Both the position numbers and the translations under genes were made by a program. A stretch of 64,000 bases of DNA, taken from contig NZ_MKIO01000033.1 of NCBI RefSeq assembly GCF_001938945.1, positions 1 through 64,000 of the forward strand, written 5' to 3'. Shown piece by piece: positions 57,294-64,000 of this stretch; the first letter of the stretch is position 1; each line of letters begins with the position of its first letter. Source of the DNA: Xaviernesmea rhizosphaerae. GTDB taxonomy: Bacteria > Pseudomonadota > Alphaproteobacteria > Rhizobiales > Rhizobiaceae. The notes below the pieces were generated by a model. The model was not told the origin of the DNA and searched no databases. It saw nothing but the letters and a program-made list of their open reading frames with translations.

Positions 57294-57358
57294 CAATGCA
57301 TCAAATCTTGATGTCCAGGCCTTTTGCGCCGGCGGACAAGCGTATCGAGGGCTAGAGA

Positions 57359-58177
57359 ATGACCCAGACGAGCGGCCTGATGGCGGGCAAACGCGGCATC
57401 ATCATGGGCGTCGCCAACAACAGGTCCATTGCCTGGGGCATCGCCAAGGCCATCCATGCACAGGGCGGCGAAATCGCCTTTACCCACCAGGGCGACGCGT
57501 TGAAGAAGCGCGTGGAGCCCCTGGCAGCCGAAATCGGCGCCGTGATGGCCGGCCATTGCGACGTCTCCGACGAGGCTTCGATCGACGCCGTCTTCGACAA
57601 TATCGAGAAGCTCTGGGGCAAGATCGACTTTTTGGTCCATGCCATCGGCTTTTCCGACAAGGACGAGCTGACCGGCCGCTATGTCGATACCTCGCCCGAC
57701 AATTTCGCCAAGACCATGCAGATCTCGGTCTATTCCTTCACCTCGGTCGCGCGCCGGGCGGAGAAGCTGATGACCGAGGGCGGCTCGCTTCTGACCATGA
57801 CCTATTACGGCGCCGAAAAGGTGATGCCGAACTACAATGTCATGGGCGTCGCCAAGGCCGCGCTCGAAGCCAGCGTCAAATATCTTGCCGTGGATCTCGG
57901 CCCGAAGAACATCCGCGTCAACGCCATTTCGGCCGGCCCGATCAAGACGCTCGCCGCCTCGGGCATCGGCGATTTCCGCTATATTCTCAAGTGGAACGAA
58001 TATAACGCCCCGCTGCGCCGCACCGTCACGATCGAAGAAGTCGGCGATGTCGGCCTGTATTTCCTCTGCGATCTCTCGCGCTCTGTCACCGGCGAAGTGC
58101 ATCATGCCGATAGCGGCTATCATGTCGTCGGCATGAAGGCGGTGGACGCGCCTGATATCAGCGTCGTCAAGGACTGA
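57359..58177 (+). CDS. fabI: Enoyl-[acyl-carrier-protein] reductase (NADH), FabI
   Basis: A 272-residue enzyme for the last step of fatty-acid elongation. The start GLMAGKRGIIMGVANNRSIAWGIAKAI is the FabI NADH-binding form of the SDR fold. The catalytic pair is in NYNVMGVAKAALEASVKYLA (Tyr-x6-Lys), with the second tyrosine in TMTYYGAEKVMP. ISAGPIKTLAASGIGDF completes the substrate loop. ATG at 57359 directly follows a GAGGGCTAGAGA site. A terminator follows; it is a likely target for triclosan-type inhibitors by family. Confidence 0.96.
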   Translation: MTQTSGLMAGKRGIIMGVANNRSIAWGIAKAIHAQGGEIAFTHQGDALKKRVEPLAAEIGAVMAGHCDVSDEASIDAVFDNIEKLWGKIDFLVHAIGFSDKDELTGRYVDTSPDNFAKTMQISVYSFTSVARRAEKLMTEGGSLLTMTYYGAEKVMPNYNVMGVAKAALEASVKYLAVDLGPKNIRVNAISAGPIKTLAASGIGDFRYILKWNEYNAPLRRTVTIEEVGDVGLYFLCDLSRSVTGEVHHADSGYHVVGMKAVDAPDISVVKD

Positions 58178-58212
58178 TCCAGTCGATCCCGCATCAGCAG
58201 GGTCTTTTTACG

Positions 58213-58246
58213 AAAGGCGGGCATGTCCATCACGGCAGCCCGCCTT
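58213..58246 (+). terminator. Terminator of fabI
   Basis: Stem AAAGGCGGGC / GCCCGCCTTT with a 14-base loop and a further T. Confidence 0.72.
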
Positions 58247-58307
58247 TTCCATGTCCGCAAAAGCGCGGCCCCGCGCAAAAGCCCCTCCCCTTGGACATTG
58301 ACCTGTC

Positions 58308-58413
58308 TTAAAGCATATTGCGATCTTTCAGATTCACCTTACATGCTTTAAGTCTTTGTTTTGTCACATGTCGTTATCGCAAAGCCGGTAACCACGTCTG
58401 CGCGACATGCTCT
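58308..58413. repeat. RIME-like repeat, variant subfamily, full length
   Basis: The first palindrome is TTAAAGCATATTGCG..TTACATGCTTTAA, then GTCTTTGTTTTGTCA, then CATGTCG..ATCGCAAAGCCGG..TGCGCGACATGCTCT. Same plan as the main family with different stem sequence; the partner copies are at 52181 and 62540. Confidence 0.82.
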
Positions 58414-58491
58414 GGAAGCCGCGCAGAACCACCGTAGGACATCGGCCGGCGGCCTGAAGCCGTCCGATGCCAGCAAGGGAGACCGTGCCAC

Positions 58492-59076
58492 GTGCTGATC
58501 TATGTCATCCGTCATGGCCAGACCGACTGGAATGCCGAACTTCGCCTGCAGGGCCAGCGCGACATTGCCCTGAACGACCTGGGACGGCAGCAGGCCACCG
58601 GCAATGGCGAAGCCCTCGGGCGGCTGCTCGGCGCCGATGCGGCCCATTTCGACTATGTCAGCAGCCCGCTATGGCGCACACGCGAGACGATGGAGCGGCT
58701 GCGAACCGCAATGGGACTTGCCCCCGATGGCTACCGCACCGACGCACGGCTGAAGGAAGTCTCGTTCGGGGACTGGGAGGGGCTGACGCTGCCGGAGGTC
58801 GAGGCCCGCGATCCGCAGCGGCTCGCCGCGCGCGATGCGTCCAAATGGGACTTCCTGCCGCCCGGCGCGGAGGCCGAAAGCTATGAGATCCTCTCATGGC
58901 GGGTGGCGTCCTGGCTGTCCGAGGTCGACAGGCCGACCGTTTGCGTCTGCCATGGCGGCGTTATCCGCAGCCTGTTCAAGCTGGTGGGCGGCATGGATGG
59001 AGACGAGGCCGCACTCGGCGCCATTCCGCAGGACCGGATCCTGCTGCTGCGCGACGGCGCGATTGGCTGGCTCTAG
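58492..59076 (+). CDS. Histidine phosphatase (phosphoglycerate-mutase-like)
   Basis: A 194-residue phosphatase. The phospho-histidine signature is YVIRHGQTDWN (His8). The second half of the active site shows SPLWRTRETMERL, KEVSFGDWEGLT and VCHGGVIRSLFKL. Size and motifs fit the broad PhoE/CobC/GpmB group; a glycolytic role is unlikely. GTG at 58492 has AAGGGAGA upstream. fabI, this gene and aroC lie in the same neighbourhood and orientation, as in relatives, but a GGDEF-EAL gene and DUF1344 intervene here. Confidence 0.86.
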   Translation: MLIYVIRHGQTDWNAELRLQGQRDIALNDLGRQQATGNGEALGRLLGADAAHFDYVSSPLWRTRETMERLRTAMGLAPDGYRTDARLKEVSFGDWEGLTLPEVEARDPQRLAARDASKWDFLPPGAEAESYEILSWRVASWLSEVDRPTVCVCHGGVIRSLFKLVGGMDGDEAALGAIPQDRILLLRDGAIGWL

Positions 59077-59169
59077 ACAAGGTGGCTGCGCAGCACGGGT
59101 GCCTTTGCCTGGGAGGCAACGGACAGGACCAATCGACGACGGCCCCATCCGCTGCGAAGCCGGCGCTGT

Positions 59170-59430
59170 TTATTTGACGATTTCCAGATCGTTGATGACA
59201 CGCTTGCCGTCGACTTCGGTGTAGAAGACCACGACCTTGACGCCGGCCTTCAGCCCGTCGAAGTCAAATTCCTCGGGCGCCTGGTAGCTCTTGCCGTCAT
59301 CGAGATGAAGGCTGAGCTTGTCGGTATCGACGCTGGTGATGGTCGCTTCCACATCCGCGCTCTCGGCGAAGGCCGCCAGCGGCGAGAAGACGGCGGCTGC
59401 GGCCATCAGGGTCACTACAACAAAACGCAT
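59170..59430 (-). CDS. DUF1344 small secreted protein
   Basis: An 86-residue protein. The signal peptide (1-22) ends FAESADV. The mature part, ATITSVDTDKLSLHLDDGKSYQAPEEFDFDGLKAGVKVVVFYTEVDGKRVINDLEIV, is a small beta-barrel-like domain, the DUF1344 family common in rhizobia. ATG 59430 has AGGAGAG in front; the longer frame upstream is ignored. Function unknown; a periplasmic location is inferred. Confidence 0.88.
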   Translation of the reverse strand: MRFVVVTLMAAAAVFSPLAAFAESADVEATITSVDTDKLSLHLDDGKSYQAPEEFDFDGLKAGVKVVVFYTEVDGKRVINDLEIVK

Positions 59431-59801
59431 CCCGCTCTCCTCACCGAAAGGCCGATCGCTGCCGGCCCGCATCACCCTTGGACATCGATAAAAGCCGCTC
59501 AAACCTGCCCGAAGCCGATTTCTGTACGCCGCGAGGCGGTGAAACGGGCTTGTCTCGAAACGATGCATGTTCGGCACGGAGCGATGTTTGGCGTGTCATT
59601 GTGGCGAAAATCGCCCGATGTGGTGACAAATCGATGAACCGTCAAAACTAATTCGTAAGGTATACAATCAGTTAACAAGATCTGCCGAATTTCTGCCACG
59701 GTTGCAGACTCATGCGGCTGCATAACCCGCTTAGGAAAAGCTTAGCGCTTTCCTTCTAGCTTGAGGCCAGATTTCATCACCTTCAAGCAATAGGGGCCGT
59801 T
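59431..59801. other. Divergent region of DUF1344 and the second GGDEF-EAL gene
   Basis: The DNA is clearly AT-richer at 59625-59770 (for example GTATACAATCAGTTAACAAG), a good place for the GGDEF-EAL promoter. No gene, repeat element or recognised operator is seen. Confidence 0.45.
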
Positions 59802-62510
59802 TTGAGAGACACCGTCAGATCGATCCTGGCTCTGACCCGGCTCGTGCGGTTCTCGGCCCTGTCAAGCCTTTGCGCGATCGCGCTCGTCTTCGCCGTCGGC
59901 GCGCTGTTCCGCGCCCAGAAAACGGACATGTTCCAACGGGAGCTGCGCATCAAGGTCGATAGCCAGCTGAGCCTGATTACCACGCAGATCGAGAGTGACA
60001 TCCGCCTGCGGATGACGGCGCTCAACGGCCTGGCTGACAGCATATCGACCGACACACGCAATGCCGAGCCCGTCTTCGACAGGCTGGCTCCGCTTATCCG
60101 CGCGCGCCACGCGGATCTGCTGCGCATCTCGGTTGCCCCTCAAAACCAGGCCACGCTGGTATCGGCGCATAACCCCGATGAGATCGACAGCATCCGCCAG
60201 CTGCGGCTCGACCGTTTCCCGGCCATGCGCCGAGCGATCGAGCGCGCCCGCAAGCATGCCAAGCCATCGATCTTCGGCCCCGTGCGCCTGCCCAGCGGCC
60301 ATACCGCCTTTGAAATCTTCGTGCCGATCTATGACGAGGCCGGGATGCCGGGCCGGCTTTGGGGCGTGATCGAAAGCGCCATGGATGCGGATCACCTGCT
60401 GCGCATGGCGCGCCGCTACGACAGCAGCGACGGGCAGCAGCAGGAGGCGGGTGCTCAGGCGATCAGCGTGGCCATCCGCGACGTGTCGCTTAACAACCGT
60501 GCCCAGGACCCGTTTTTCGGCCATTATGCAATCTTCTCCGACAATCCGGTGACGCGGGTGCTGGATCTGCATGGCGGGCGCTGGGAAATGGCGGCCACGC
60601 CGCAGGGGGGCTGGGCCGTGCCGCCACCCGAGGCGGCGATGATCGACCGGCTGATCGCGGTGAGCATGGCGGCAAGCGGCGCCGTCGCCTTCCTTGTCAG
60701 CATGCTGGTGAAGGACCGGCGCGAGACGCGCACCAGACTTGAACGCCGCGAGCGCGAGGTGCTCAGCCTGTCGCAGCGGCTGGACTTCGCACTCAGCGCC
60801 TCGGGCATCGGTGTCTGGGATCTGGACCCGGACACCGAAATCCAGACCTGGGACGACCGCATGTACACGCTGCATGGGCGCAGCGCCCAGGAAGGCGTGA
60901 TCAGCCTGCAGAAATTTCGCAAGACCCTGCATGCCGACGATGTATCGCCCTGCCTGATCGCGCTGCGTCAGGCGCTGCTGCAGGAAAAGGACTATCGCAT
61001 GGAGTATCGCGTGGTCCTGCCGTTTGGACGGCTGCGCCATATCCGCAGCTTCGGCGCGCCACACCAGGACGCCGCTGGCCGCATGAAGCTGATCGGCATC
61101 AGCGTCGACATCACCGACGACGTGATCAAGGCCGAAGCGCTGCGCAAGGCCCATGCCGTGGCCGAGGCGCGCAACCATGCGCTGGCGGAGGCCAACAGCC
61201 TGATCGAGCACAACGCCTATCACGATCCGCTGACAGCTCTGGGCAACCGGCGCAAACTGGACCGGCAGCTGGCCGAAATCGCGCACACCGCGGGAGGGCT
61301 GGCGGGAACGGCGCTGCTTCACCTCGACCTCGACCGTTTCAAGCAGATCAACGATACGCACGGCCATGCCGCCGGGGATGCCATGCTGATCCATACGGCG
61401 CAGGTGCTGCGTCAGTGCGTGACATCCCGGGATCTGGTCGCGCGCATCGGCGGCGACGAGTTCGTCATCGTCATCTCGCCCGCGCCCGACCGGCAGGCGC
61501 TGACGGCGCTGGCGGACGAGATCGTCGAGCGCATGCGCCAGCCCCATCAGCACAACGGCGTGACCTGCCGCAGCGGGGTGAGCATCGGCATCGCCCTGGG
61601 CGGGCCGATGGCACAGGACGCCGCCGCGCTGATGATCAACGCCGATGTTGCGCTCTACCGCGCCAAGCAGAACGGGCGCAATCGCGTGGAGGTCTACACC
61701 GAAGCCCTGCAGAGCGCGGTCACCGTTGGCAAGCGCATGGCCGACGAGATCATGGAAGGGCTGGAACGCAACGAATTCGTGGCCTGGTACCAGCCGCAGG
61801 TCGATGCGCGCAGCCACCGGATGGTGGGTGCGGAGGTGCTGATCCGCTGGAACCATCCCCGCCAGGGCCTGCTGGCGCCGGCTGCCTTCCTGCCGGTCGC
61901 CGAAGAGATCGGAGTGGTGCCGCTCATCGATGCGGTCGCGCTGCGCCGTGCATTGACGGATCAGCTGCACTGGGCCACTCATAACGTCACGCTGCCCCGG
62001 CTTTCGGTCAACGTGTCGGCCCGGCGGCTGGCCGATCCCGACCTGCTCGATTCCTTGAAGGCCATCGACATCCCCGCCGGCCGCATGACATTCGAGCTGG
62101 TGGAATCGATCTTCCTCGACGAGAGCAGCCAGACCGTCAGTGCCAATCTCGAAGGACTGAAGGCGCTGGGCATCGCCATCGAGATCGACGATTTCGGCAC
62201 TGGCCATACCTCCATCCTCGGCCTGTTGCGCACCAAGCCGAACGGGCTGAAAATCGACCGGCGGCTGGTGATGCCGATCCTGACCGAGCCGAGCGCCCGC
62301 CGGGTGCTGCGCTCGATCGTCGAGATCGGCCGCGCGCTCGACCTCACGGTGACCGCCGAGGGGGTCGAGACGCTGGAACTGGCGGCGATGCTGGCCGAGC
62401 TCGGTTGCACGACCCTGCAGGGCTATGTCTTCTCCCGCCCGCTTCCGCCCGACGCCTTCCTGCAATACATGCTCGACGAAAAGGCGCGTCGGCAACTGAT
62501 CGTCGCCTGA
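59802..62510 (+). CDS. CHASE-PAS-GGDEF-EAL membrane signalling protein
   Basis: A 902-residue c-di-GMP enzyme. The first helix is at about 15-36, a periplasmic CHASE-like sensor at 45-270 ([20 protein letters not shown]...), the second helix at 283-303, PAS at about 325-443, GGDEF at about 470-620 and EAL at about 640-890. The cyclase motif IGGDEFVIV is intact with [14 protein letters not shown]. The phosphodiesterase motif reads EVLIRW, keeping the catalytic Glu, with [19 protein letters not shown] and TAEGVET intact. It may have both activities. The start is TTG at 59802, with GGGG upstream. Confidence 0.92.
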   Translation: MRDTVRSILALTRLVRFSALSSLCAIALVFAVGALFRAQKTDMFQRELRIKVDSQLSLITTQIESDIRLRMTALNGLADSISTDTRNAEPVFDRLAPLIRARHADLLRISVAPQNQATLVSAHNPDEIDSIRQLRLDRFPAMRRAIERARKHAKPSIFGPVRLPSGHTAFEIFVPIYDEAGMPGRLWGVIESAMDADHLLRMARRYDSSDGQQQEAGAQAISVAIRDVSLNNRAQDPFFGHYAIFSDNPVTRVLDLHGGRWEMAATPQGGWAVPPPEAAMIDRLIAVSMAASGAVAFLVSMLVKDRRETRTRLERREREVLSLSQRLDFALSASGIGVWDLDPDTEIQTWDDRMYTLHGRSAQEGVISLQKFRKTLHADDVSPCLIALRQALLQEKDYRMEYRVVLPFGRLRHIRSFGAPHQDAAGRMKLIGISVDITDDVIKAEALRKAHAVAEARNHALAEANSLIEHNAYHDPLTALGNRRKLDRQLAEIAHTAGGLAGTALLHLDLDRFKQINDTHGHAAGDAMLIHTAQVLRQCVTSRDLVARIGGDEFVIVISPAPDRQALTALADEIVERMRQPHQHNGVTCRSGVSIGIALGGPMAQDAAALMINADVALYRAKQNGRNRVEVYTEALQSAVTVGKRMADEIMEGLERNEFVAWYQPQVDARSHRMVGAEVLIRWNHPRQGLLAPAAFLPVAEEIGVVPLIDAVALRRALTDQLHWATHNVTLPRLSVNVSARRLADPDLLDSLKAIDIPAGRMTFELVESIFLDESSQTVSANLEGLKALGIAIEIDDFGTGHTSILGLLRTKPNGLKIDRRLVMPILTEPSARRVLRSIVEIGRALDLTVTAEGVETLELAAMLAELGCTTLQGYVFSRPLPPDAFLQYMLDEKARRQLIVA

Positions 62511-62539
62511 GCGGCCTCGCCGGCCGCGCCGCCGCGCCT

Positions 62540-62580
62540 CTCGAAAAACCGGGTGCCACTTTTCCACGACATGCGCTAAG
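62540..62580. repeat. RIME-like repeat, variant subfamily, half copy
   Basis: CTCGAAAAACCGGGTGCCAC, then TTTTCCACGACATGCGCTAAG. It is the second palindrome with the CGACATGC end, in the short gap before aroC. Confidence 0.65.
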
Positions 62581-62637
62581 AGAGCGGCACGCACAACAGG
62601 CCCGGCCGGCGCCCGGCCGCATTTCCGGTTTGATTGC

Positions 62638-63756
62638 ATGTCTCACAACACCTTCGGCCATCTTTTCCGCGTCACCACCTGGGGCGAGAGCCATGGACCG
62701 GCGCTCGGCTGCGTGGTCGATGGCTGCCCTCCGGGCCTCACCTTCACGCTGGCCGAGATCCAGGCCTTCCTCGACAAGCGCAAGCCCGGCCAGTCGCGCT
62801 TCGTCACGCAGCGGCGCGAGGAGGATCTGGTGCGGGTGCTCTCGGGCGTCATGCCGAGCGAGGACGGGCAGACGCTGACGACCACGGGCACGCCCGTATC
62901 GATGATGATCGAGAACACCGACCAGCGCTCCAAGGATTATGGAGAGATCGCCCGTCGCTACCGTCCGGGCCATGCCGACTACACCTATGACGTCAAATAC
63001 GGCATCCGCGACTATCGCGGCGGCGGCCGCTCCTCGGCGCGCGAGACGGCGGCGCGCGTGGCCGCGGGCGCCTTGGCACGCAAGGTCGTGCCCGGCCTCA
63101 CCGTGCGCGCCGCGCTGGTGCAGATCGGCAAGCACAAGATCGACCGCGCCCGCTGGGACTGGGCCGAGATCGACAACAACCCCTTCTTCTGCCCGGATCC
63201 TGAGACCGTTCCCGTCTGGGAGGATTATCTCGACACGATCCGCAAGGCCGGCTCCTCCGTCGGCGCCGTGGTCGAAGTGGTGGCCGAGGGTGTGCCGGCG
63301 GGGCTCGGCGCGCCGATCTATGCCAAGCTGGACCAGGACATCGCCGCCCTCCTGATGTCGATCAATGCCGTCAAGGGCGTGGAGATCGGCAATGGCTTCG
63401 GCGCGGCCGAGATCACCGGCGAGGAGAATGCCGACGAGATGCGGATGGGCAATGACGGCCAGCCGATCTTCCTGTCCAATCATGCCGGCGGCATTCTCGG
63501 CGGCATTTCCACGGGACAGCCCGTCATCGCCCGCTTCGCCATCAAGCCGACCTCGTCGATTCTCACCGAGCGCCGCTCGATCGATGCCGATGGCAACAAT
63601 GTCGATGTGCGCACCAAGGGCCGCCACGATCCCTGCGTCGGCATCCGCGCCGTGCCGATCGGCGAGGCCATGGTGGCCTGCGCCATCGCCGACCACTATC
63701 TGCGCGACCGCGGCCAGACCGGACGGCTATCCGCCGGGCACGCGCTCCAAGACTAA
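62638..63756 (+). CDS. aroC: Chorismate synthase
   Basis: A 372-residue enzyme that converts EPSP to chorismate using reduced FMN. All three family signatures are visible: [16 protein letters not shown] near the start (residues 16-31), the basic [21 protein letters not shown] block (about 124-144) and the C-terminal [19 protein letters not shown]. The length is usual for the monofunctional prokaryotic enzyme. ATG 62638. It converges on the YcaQ-family gene at the right edge. Confidence 0.97.
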   Translation: MSHNTFGHLFRVTTWGESHGPALGCVVDGCPPGLTFTLAEIQAFLDKRKPGQSRFVTQRREEDLVRVLSGVMPSEDGQTLTTTGTPVSMMIENTDQRSKDYGEIARRYRPGHADYTYDVKYGIRDYRGGGRSSARETAARVAAGALARKVVPGLTVRAALVQIGKHKIDRARWDWAEIDNNPFFCPDPETVPVWEDYLDTIRKAGSSVGAVVEVVAEGVPAGLGAPIYAKLDQDIAALLMSINAVKGVEIGNGFGAAEITGEENADEMRMGNDGQPIFLSNHAGGILGGISTGQPVIARFAIKPTSSILTERRSIDADGNNVDVRTKGRHDPCVGIRAVPIGEAMVACAIADHYLRDRGQTGRLSAGHALQD

Positions 63757-63777
63757 AGGAACGCCGTCCGCGCGGTC

Positions 63778-64000
63778 TCAGACCGGCGCGGCGCCCGCCA
63801 GCCAGATGACGCGCTCCAGACCGGAGAATCGCGCGAGGCGGGCAAGCTCTGCCTCCAGCCGCTCATGCCGGCCGGCGGAGGCGCGCAAGCCCGGCTCCCA
63901 CCAGAGCTTTTTGACCTCCAGCGCGCCCTGTTTGCGGTTGGCCTTCATGTCGATGCGCCCGACCAGGCGGTCGCCCTCCAGCAGCGGGAAGACATAATAG
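63778..64000 (-). CDS. C-terminal part of a YcaQ-family winged-helix DNA glycosylase (cut by window edge)
   Basis: The minus-strand frame is open from the right edge to a stop at 63778-63780. Reading inward it gives YYVFPLLEGDRLVGRIDMK, then ANRKQGALEVKKLWWEPG, and it ends RVIWLAGAAPV. The FPLLEGDRLVGRIDxKxxRKxGxL block is the conserved C-terminal part of YcaQ/AlkX-type proteins that remove alkylated or crosslinked bases from DNA. Only 73 residues are in the window. It is convergent with aroC, and no terminator hairpin stands out between them. Confidence 0.8.
   Translation of the reverse strand, partial: YYVFPLLEGDRLVGRIDMKANRKQGALEVKKLWWEPGLRASAGRHERLEAELARLARFSGLERVIWLAGAAPV

Noticed and set aside
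57297..57356. A possible 19-residue leader peptide just before fabI
   Set aside because: It has no ribosome site and no attenuator structure, and its stop falls within the fabI ribosome-binding region.
59862..62639. A 925-codon minus-strand open frame
   Set aside because: It is a shadow of the GGDEF-EAL gene, with no start signal and no recognisable domain.

Overview
The window is GC-rich chromosomal DNA from an alphaproteobacterium, almost certainly a member of the Rhizobiaceae or a close relative. The evidence is a dctA / dctBD dicarboxylate locus with a sigma-54 promoter, the cell-cycle methyltransferase CcrM, an aa3 cytochrome oxidase assembly cluster ctaC-ctaD-ctaB-coxF-ctaG-ctaE, the order DUF983-SURF1-ispH-thrB-rnhA, an IalB protein, about fifteen copies of RIME-like rhizobial intergenic repeats, and EcfG (RpoE2-type) general-stress promoters. 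No genus can be named from sequence inspection alone.

Layout. 0-2.3 kb: the last codons of an IS630-type transposase at the left edge, a small hypothetical gene, repeats, an AAG-type DNA glycosylase and a DedA membrane protein. 2.5-10.4 kb: a chemoreceptor with a CheR tether, then dctA facing dctB-dctD, then a DUF3072 stress gene. 10.5-14.6 kb: an alpha-ketoglutaric semialdehyde dehydrogenase and two degenerate nuclease-fold proteins. 14.8-24.2 kb: tRNA-Lys(CTT), a PhzF protein, a NUDIX/EEP pair, a SHOCT protein, an aminotransferase, a 32-aa membrane peptide, ccrM, a HAD phosphatase and a lipoprotein. 24.7-31.4 kb: thrC, an M16 peptidase, a GNAT acetyltransferase and a GGDEF-EAL protein on one strand. 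31.5-35.7 kb: a zinc metallopeptidase, csbD, a YqgE protein, a DsbD-domain protein and a peroxiredoxin. 35.7-47 kb: rnhA, thrB, ispH, SURF1, DUF983 and the cta cluster, all on the minus strand and interrupted by one plus-strand P-loop kinase gene. 47.4-59.4 kb: ialB, tldD, GNAT, a methyltransferase, an RTX protein, a 25-aa stress peptide with a membrane protein, a polysaccharide deacetylase, pdxH, a lipoprotein, a J-domain protein, fabI, a histidine phosphatase and DUF1344. 59.8-64 kb: a second GGDEF-EAL protein, aroC and the end of a YcaQ-family gene.

How it works together. DctB/DctD would sense C4-dicarboxylates and switch on dctA through two identical upstream palindromes and a near-perfect -24/-12 promoter. 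The cta genes supply subunits, haem A precursor, copper insertion and SURF1 for the terminal oxidase. thrB and thrC complete threonine synthesis. Three separate genes (DUF3072, csbD, the 25-aa peptide) each carry a perfect GGAAC-N16-CGTT promoter, so they look like one general-stress regulon spread over the window.

This is mostly conserved core chromosome. I see no CRISPR array, prophage, defence island or biosynthetic cluster. The least-described material is regulatory or small: the stress-promoter set, the micro-proteins, the repeat families and the paired nuclease-like proteins that have lost catalytic residues.
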